Positions 60,142-64,000 of a stretch of DNA of 64,000 bases are shown piece after piece. Source of the DNA: Nitrospirales bacterium (GTDB taxonomy: Bacteria > Nitrospirota > Nitrospiria > Nitrospirales > UBA8639); the NCBI GenBank assembly GCA_022825885.1, contig JAJDVY010000006.1:1-64000 (forward strand), read 5' to 3'. Below the pieces are notes generated by a model, which saw only the letters and a program-made list of their open reading frames with translations, was not told the DNA's origin and did no database searches. Numbering within the stretch: position 1 is the first letter of the stretch; each line of letters begins with the position of its first letter. The translations under genes and the position numbers were made by a program.

Positions 60142-61593
60142 ATGAGAGATATTCCAAAAGCTCAAATTCTCAAGCGAATCGAATTTGAAAATCCCTGGTG
60201 GGATGCCCCGCATGAGGTGTCCTCGAACTATACCCAGTGGAAACCGCGGCCCTATTTGAAGCTCTTTTATCCCCTTGTCGAAAATCAAAGTATTCGACGA
60301 GCAGCTCTTCTTATGGGCCCCCGGCGAGTCGGGAAAACCGTCCTCCTGTATCACACCATCAGTCGACTCCTGCGAACGATTCCTTCTAAGCAAATCGTCT
60401 ACTTTTCCATTGACCACCCTTTGTACAATAGCCTCAGCCTCGAGCAACTCCTGGAATTTTTTGGTGAGGTCAGCGGGACTGACTATCACACGACTCCCAC
60501 GTACGTCTTTTTTGACGAGATTCAGTATTTGAAGGATTGGGAAATCCATCTGAAGACACTGATGGATGCATTCCACGCGGTGAAACCGGTCGTGGCAGGT
60601 TCCGCCGCCGTTGCCTTACGGCTCAAGAGCGTGGAATCGGGTGCCGGACGGTTTACGGAGTTTCTTCTTCCCCCACTCACGTTTCATGAATATCTGACCT
60701 TATTGGACAGTTCCGATAGGGCTATGCCTAAATTGATACGTCAAGAGTTGCCTAAGGGGATCAACTTTTCCCGTGCGCGTGACATCAAGCACCTGAATCA
60801 CGTGTTTGTTGATTACCTCAACTACGGCGGGTATCCGGAGGTTGTCTTTTCAACCGATGCTCAGAAAGACCTTGGCAGATTCGTCAAGGCGGACATCGTC
60901 GACAAGGTTCTCCTGCGTGACTTGCCGAGTCTTTATGGTATCCAAGACATCCAGGAACTCAATTCTTTATTTACCACGCTTGCGTTTAATACGGCCAACG
61001 AGGTTTCCCTCGAGGACCTGACACAAAATTCCGGTGTGGCGAAGAATACCATTAAACGATACATCGAATATCTTGAGGCCGCGTTTTTGATTCGTGTGCT
61101 TCACCGGGTTGACCAGGGTGGACGACGGTTCAGACGGGCTAATTTTTTTAAAGTGTATTTGACCAATCCGTCGATCTATTGCGCATTGTTTGCTCCGGTC
61201 AAATCTCATGACCAGCCCATGGGTTCATTGGTGGAAACGGCGATATTCTCCCAGTGGTTTCATGCGGATATCTCCAGATTTCATTATTCCCGGTGGGCCG
61301 GCGGAGAAGTCGATATGGTTTTTAGAGGGCCTGACCAGACCATCCAATGGGCCTTGGAAACCACGTGGTCCGATCAGTATGCAGAGGATTCCGCCAAACT
61401 CAAGAGCAGTCTGCGTTTTTGCCGTTCAAACGATCTGAAAGACATGCTCGTCACGTCGAAACAAGAGAAAGCTTCCAAAGTCATTGACGGGGTCAACTTT
61501 GAATTCGTCCCGGCGAGCGAATACTGTTACACGGTTGGATACAACCTGGTGATGGGCAAGAAAGCTTCTCGCGCAGAGGAGACTCGATCGTAA
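60142..61593 (+). CDS. AAA-type ATPase with DUF4143-like C-terminus
   Basis: A 483-residue protein: Walker A MGPRRVGKTVLLYH near residues 60-72, Walker B YVFFDEIQYL near 128, then a helical lid (LPPLTFHEYLTL) and winged helix (TANEVSLEDLTQNSGVAKNT), ending in a PD-(D/E)XK-like DUF4143 region (GGEVDMVFRG, then WALETTW). Such AAA_14/DUF4143 proteins are widespread and functionally obscure, and some are linked to toxin-antitoxin or defence contexts. Codon use is slightly AT-richer than in recG. No operon partner is visible. Confidence 0.83.
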   Translation: MRDIPKAQILKRIEFENPWWDAPHEVSSNYTQWKPRPYLKLFYPLVENQSIRRAALLMGPRRVGKTVLLYHTISRLLRTIPSKQIVYFSIDHPLYNSLSLEQLLEFFGEVSGTDYHTTPTYVFFDEIQYLKDWEIHLKTLMDAFHAVKPVVAGSAAVALRLKSVESGAGRFTEFLLPPLTFHEYLTLLDSSDRAMPKLIRQELPKGINFSRARDIKHLNHVFVDYLNYGGYPEVVFSTDAQKDLGRFVKADIVDKVLLRDLPSLYGIQDIQELNSLFTTLAFNTANEVSLEDLTQNSGVAKNTIKRYIEYLEAAFLIRVLHRVDQGGRRFRRANFFKVYLTNPSIYCALFAPVKSHDQPMGSLVETAIFSQWFHADISRFHYSRWAGGEVDMVFRGPDQTIQWALETTWSDQYAEDSAKLKSSLRFCRSNDLKDMLVTSKQEKASKVIDGVNFEFVPASEYCYTVGYNLVMGKKASRAEETRS

Positions 61594-61594
61594 C

Positions 61595-63079
61595 TTACCG
61601 TTGACTGTACCAGCGGAAGCCTTGGGATTCTTTATAGGCGGGACGATGAAACCCGCCGGGCTTCTCCAGAATCAGGGCCTTGAAATCCCACAGTCCGAAC
61701 CAGGCCGGGTCGAGGACGTTGTGGTAGTGCAGGCCGGTCAGTCTGGTCAGCGTCTCACCAAGCGTGTCCTTTAATTCTGATTCAGTATAAGCCCGCACGG
61801 CGAACGCCTTGCCTTCGGCGTCCTGGAGTCGTCGGATGGCATAGGCGGCCCCGGTGCACAGGACTTGCGCATCCCGTCGAATCGAGAGAAGTTGCGGCAG
61901 CGCGCAGTATTGTTCCCGGAATCCGAGCCATCTGGCTGCATGGCGCAGGTGGGTATACTGCACTTCGTATTCCGTATGCCCGGGAAGCCGGACGGGGTCC
62001 GGCCAGCCCGAATCGATCCCGAACTCAATCAGCAGCGCCCGCCCGCCGGGTTTGAGCACGCGCCAAAGTTCTTGCAGGAATTGAATGGCGCCGTAGTTGA
62101 AGATTGCTTCGTCGGGATACGGGGTGTCCAGGTTTAAGCGGAGTTGTTGGATGAGGTCCAAGCATTGTTGATGTTCGGGAGTCGTGCCTTTGTGAGTCTC
62201 CAGTTCTTCTTTGGATAAGTGAACCGGGGTCATATCCGCCAGGTTTTCATTGTCGATGACCAAATCCACGCTGGACTCGGCCAAGGGCAATTGCTCCGCG
62301 TTCGCGTTCAGGACTTTGGCGTCCCACCCGGCCTTGCCGGCTAACGCGAGTTGGGATTGCAGAAAGGCCCGGGTGAGATCCAGAAAGATGTATTCCACGC
62401 CGCGTCGTTCGACTCGCGAAAATTCTTTGGCCATTTCCTGGGACAGGTAGCCCAAGCCCGCGCCGACCTCCACCACCCGCTGCGGTTTCGGACTCCACCA
62501 GCCCAACTGCCGGAGAGTCTTGGCGAGCAATTGCCCGTAGGAAAAGCCGTGCAGCGCTTCGCAGGGTTCCCGAAGGAGATGCGAAACCGTGGTTTCCACG
62601 ATTTCGAAATGGCCGTGATGGCTTTGAATCCCCTTGTGATGAAACTCGGTGAGATGCTCTTCGCTTTCGATTGCCACGTTCTCATGCCATTGTTCGCGGA
62701 CCTTTTGGAGGAGGAGGTCCCACTTGGCGTTGACGCTGTGTCCGCTTGGCGGTTCCGTTCCGAAATAACACAACGAATACCGGGGTAGAGACCACCGTTC
62801 GAGAAACCACCGGCCGGTTTCCTGGTTGGCGCCGCAGATCCATTTGCCGAATTGCTCGAGAAGCGCGGCGATCGACAGGCGGCCGTCCATGGCTCCAAGC
62901 AGGGAGGCGCCCATCCGGTTCAGCCGGACCAGGGGCAGGTCTTCATCCAGGGGCGTGACCCACCATTCCTGATCCCCGTGTTGGTAGACCACGAGGTCCG
63001 GCATGCGCCAAGCGCGTTGTTGGAGAATCTCGCCCTCCAGGGCAAGGGGGTCAAGGGATGGAGCAGGAGAGGTGGTCAT
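61595..63079 (-). CDS. SAM-dependent methyltransferase with PqqD-like N-terminal domain
   Basis: A 494-residue protein. Residues about 25-95 (VYQHGDQEWWVTPLDEDLPL, VRLNRMGASLLGAMDGRLSI) have the PqqD/RiPP-recognition-element pattern. The class I methyltransferase core has motif I VVEVGAGLGYLSQEMA near 205 and the later RVLKPGGRALLIEFGI. A C-terminal extension of about 120 residues is unassigned. Its ATG follows the stop of the diiron gene directly, so they are one transcript. The substrate is unknown; a peptide or cofactor precursor is conceivable. Confidence 0.78.
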   Translation of the reverse strand: MTTSPAPSLDPLALEGEILQQRAWRMPDLVVYQHGDQEWWVTPLDEDLPLVRLNRMGASLLGAMDGRLSIAALLEQFGKWICGANQETGRWFLERWSLPRYSLCYFGTEPPSGHSVNAKWDLLLQKVREQWHENVAIESEEHLTEFHHKGIQSHHGHFEIVETTVSHLLREPCEALHGFSYGQLLAKTLRQLGWWSPKPQRVVEVGAGLGYLSQEMAKEFSRVERRGVEYIFLDLTRAFLQSQLALAGKAGWDAKVLNANAEQLPLAESSVDLVIDNENLADMTPVHLSKEELETHKGTTPEHQQCLDLIQQLRLNLDTPYPDEAIFNYGAIQFLQELWRVLKPGGRALLIEFGIDSGWPDPVRLPGHTEYEVQYTHLRHAARWLGFREQYCALPQLLSIRRDAQVLCTGAAYAIRRLQDAEGKAFAVRAYTESELKDTLGETLTRLTGLHYHNVLDPAWFGLWDFKALILEKPGGFHRPAYKESQGFRWYSQR

Positions 63080-63802
63080 TCAATCCACTGAATCGGCTGG
63101 GTTGGCATCAAAGACCATCCGATACATGCCCGCCCAGAACTCCAACCAGGCATCCGCGGTTTCCCGAGCGCCTTCAGCCACTCGTTGCAGGTCATCCTCG
63201 GACCGGGCTGTCTTGCGCACGGCCTCAACCAACCAATTGCCGTGGCGTTGTTCTTCGGCCAGGTGTAACGTGAAAAATTCCAGTTCCCCGGGATGAAACT
63301 GCTCATATTGTTCGAGGCCCGGCACGAAATATTCAAATTCAGACGCCGCGGTCGTTTCGACGGCCAAGGCCGAACCCAGTGCGGTCAGATATCCGGAGTG
63401 AAGGAATAGCCGCCGCAACGTGTCGAGGTAGGTCGTCACTTCGGGGATCGGGAGGGTGCATTGGAGATCCTGCGGCCGGAGCCCGATGGAAGACGCAAAC
63501 CGTTCGAGTTGCCGGATGTGTACGCGGTCGGGTGACCCGCTACCCAACTCGGAATACAGCGTTTTGGCCAACTCGGTGCGCATTTCTATTTCATGGATCG
63601 GGGTGTGGTATAACAGTCCTTCCAGGACCTTCACGAAATGGAAGCAAAAATAATGGTATTGCCCGGTAAAGCCCCGGAGTTGTCGAGGCTGGAGTTTTCG
63701 AGCCTTGAACGTCCGGAAAAATTCGTTCGTATTGACCGGATGCGCCCGGAGTTCCAGGACAAGCGACTCGACATCGGAGGGGATAGCTTGAACGGGGCTC
63801 AT
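63080..63802 (-). CDS. Haem-oxygenase-like diiron oxidase (PqqC/CADD-like)
   Basis: A 240-residue all-helical protein. EGLLYHTPIHEIEMRTELA, LYSELGSGSPDRVH, AVETTAASEFEYF and HLAEEQRHGNW supply the His/Glu ligands expected for a dinuclear iron site (E-x6-H, E, H-x3-E-x2-H). This is the PqqC/TenA/CADD fold; CADD-type members are linked to p-aminobenzoate synthesis and others oxidise amino-acid-like substrates. No pqq genes are nearby. ATG 63802 is preferred over an upstream ATG three codons earlier. It is coupled with the PqqD-like methyltransferase. Confidence 0.8.
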   Translation of the reverse strand: MSPVQAIPSDVESLVLELRAHPVNTNEFFRTFKARKLQPRQLRGFTGQYHYFCFHFVKVLEGLLYHTPIHEIEMRTELAKTLYSELGSGSPDRVHIRQLERFASSIGLRPQDLQCTLPIPEVTTYLDTLRRLFLHSGYLTALGSALAVETTAASEFEYFVPGLEQYEQFHPGELEFFTLHLAEEQRHGNWLVEAVRKTARSEDDLQRVAEGARETADAWLEFWAGMYRMVFDANPADSVD

Positions 63803-63932
63803 GCAATTCACGTCGGGTACGGCATTTTACACATCATCACGATGAGGAAATGCAGATTACACGATGCCCCCGACTGGTAGCAAGGCAGCAATGATGGCGA
63901 CGTTCGCGGGCTGTTCCCTGTCTTATCGATAC

Positions 63933-63961
63933 GCTATACATATCATGTATTTCTTTGTTAA
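63933..63961 (-). promoter_or_regulatory. Candidate promoter of diiron-methyltransferase pair
   Basis: Minus strand TTAACA (63956-63961), 17 bp and TATAGC (63933-63938) lie about 130 bp before ATG 63802. The match is 5 of 6 and 4 of 6. No short precursor-peptide ORF is seen between this site and the gene. Confidence 0.4.
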
Positions 63962-64000
63962 GCTTTTACATCGTGATTCGAAGTTTCAAAGATCGAAGGA

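Overview
The window is about 64 kb of GC-rich bacterial DNA. Envelope genes (LolA lipoprotein carrier, MurJ flippase, a four-haem membrane cytochrome, lipoprotein signal) point to a Gram-negative, diderm organism. The gene repertoire (APS-reductase sulfate assimilation under an Rrf2 regulator, RiPP-type radical SAM, haem-oxygenase-like diiron enzyme) would fit Nitrospirota or a similar environmental lineage. That assignment is an inference and of low confidence. Intergenic space is crowded with short dispersed repeats, mostly variants built on the palindrome CCCCGATCGGGG, and some repeats have entered coding sequence.

Left part (1-7 kb): a partial gene whose coding sequence runs into 22 copies of a pentanucleotide; a RiPP-maturation-type radical SAM enzyme overlapping a pterin-carbinolamine dehydratase; a zeta-toxin-like kinase with a small partner; a permease with a signalling-like tail; and tmRNA (ssrA) with a clean terminator. 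Just upstream of ssrA lies an AT-richer six-gene operon (14282 down to 7194): ParB-like, PD-(D/E)XK nuclease, SNF2 helicase, second ParB-like, radical SAM, GHKL ATPase. I do not recognise this combination. It is the best candidate here for an undescribed defence or DNA-modification system, and 19-bp near-identical direct repeats bracket it.

15-25 kb: repeat-rich DNA with a guanidinium-exporter-like SMR protein, then a leftward sulfate assimilation operon: rrf2 regulator, siroheme sulfite/nitrite reductase fused to a TusA-like domain, APS reductase, a TrpD-like protein carrying coding repeats, cysD and cysNC. It starts from a near-perfect sigma-70 promoter with overlapping ATTCC repeats. 25-34.5 kb is mostly housekeeping: nuclease-HhH protein, PdxB, Bcp peroxiredoxin, VOC protein, Dtd, MurJ, TerB-like protein and a membrane spermidine-synthase-like protein.

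34.5-42.3 kb is an accessory island placed directly after the spermidine-synthase-like gene: BsuBI/PstI-type restriction-modification genes, a frameshifted Mrr-like gene, a duplicated and decayed copy of the host gene's 3' end, BrnT/BrnA and VapB/VapC modules with apparently leaderless promoters, and a multiply broken alkB gene continuing into a GlnE-like sequence.

42.4-64 kb returns to core genes: beta-propeller lipoprotein, RuvA, YebC, Fmt, RsmA, FtsK, LolA, four-haem cytochrome c, Gph-like phosphatase, MsrB, L28, RecG and Ppx/GppA. It ends with an AAA/DUF4143-type ATPase and a two-gene unit of a haem-oxygenase-like diiron protein plus a methyltransferase with a PqqD-like N-terminus.
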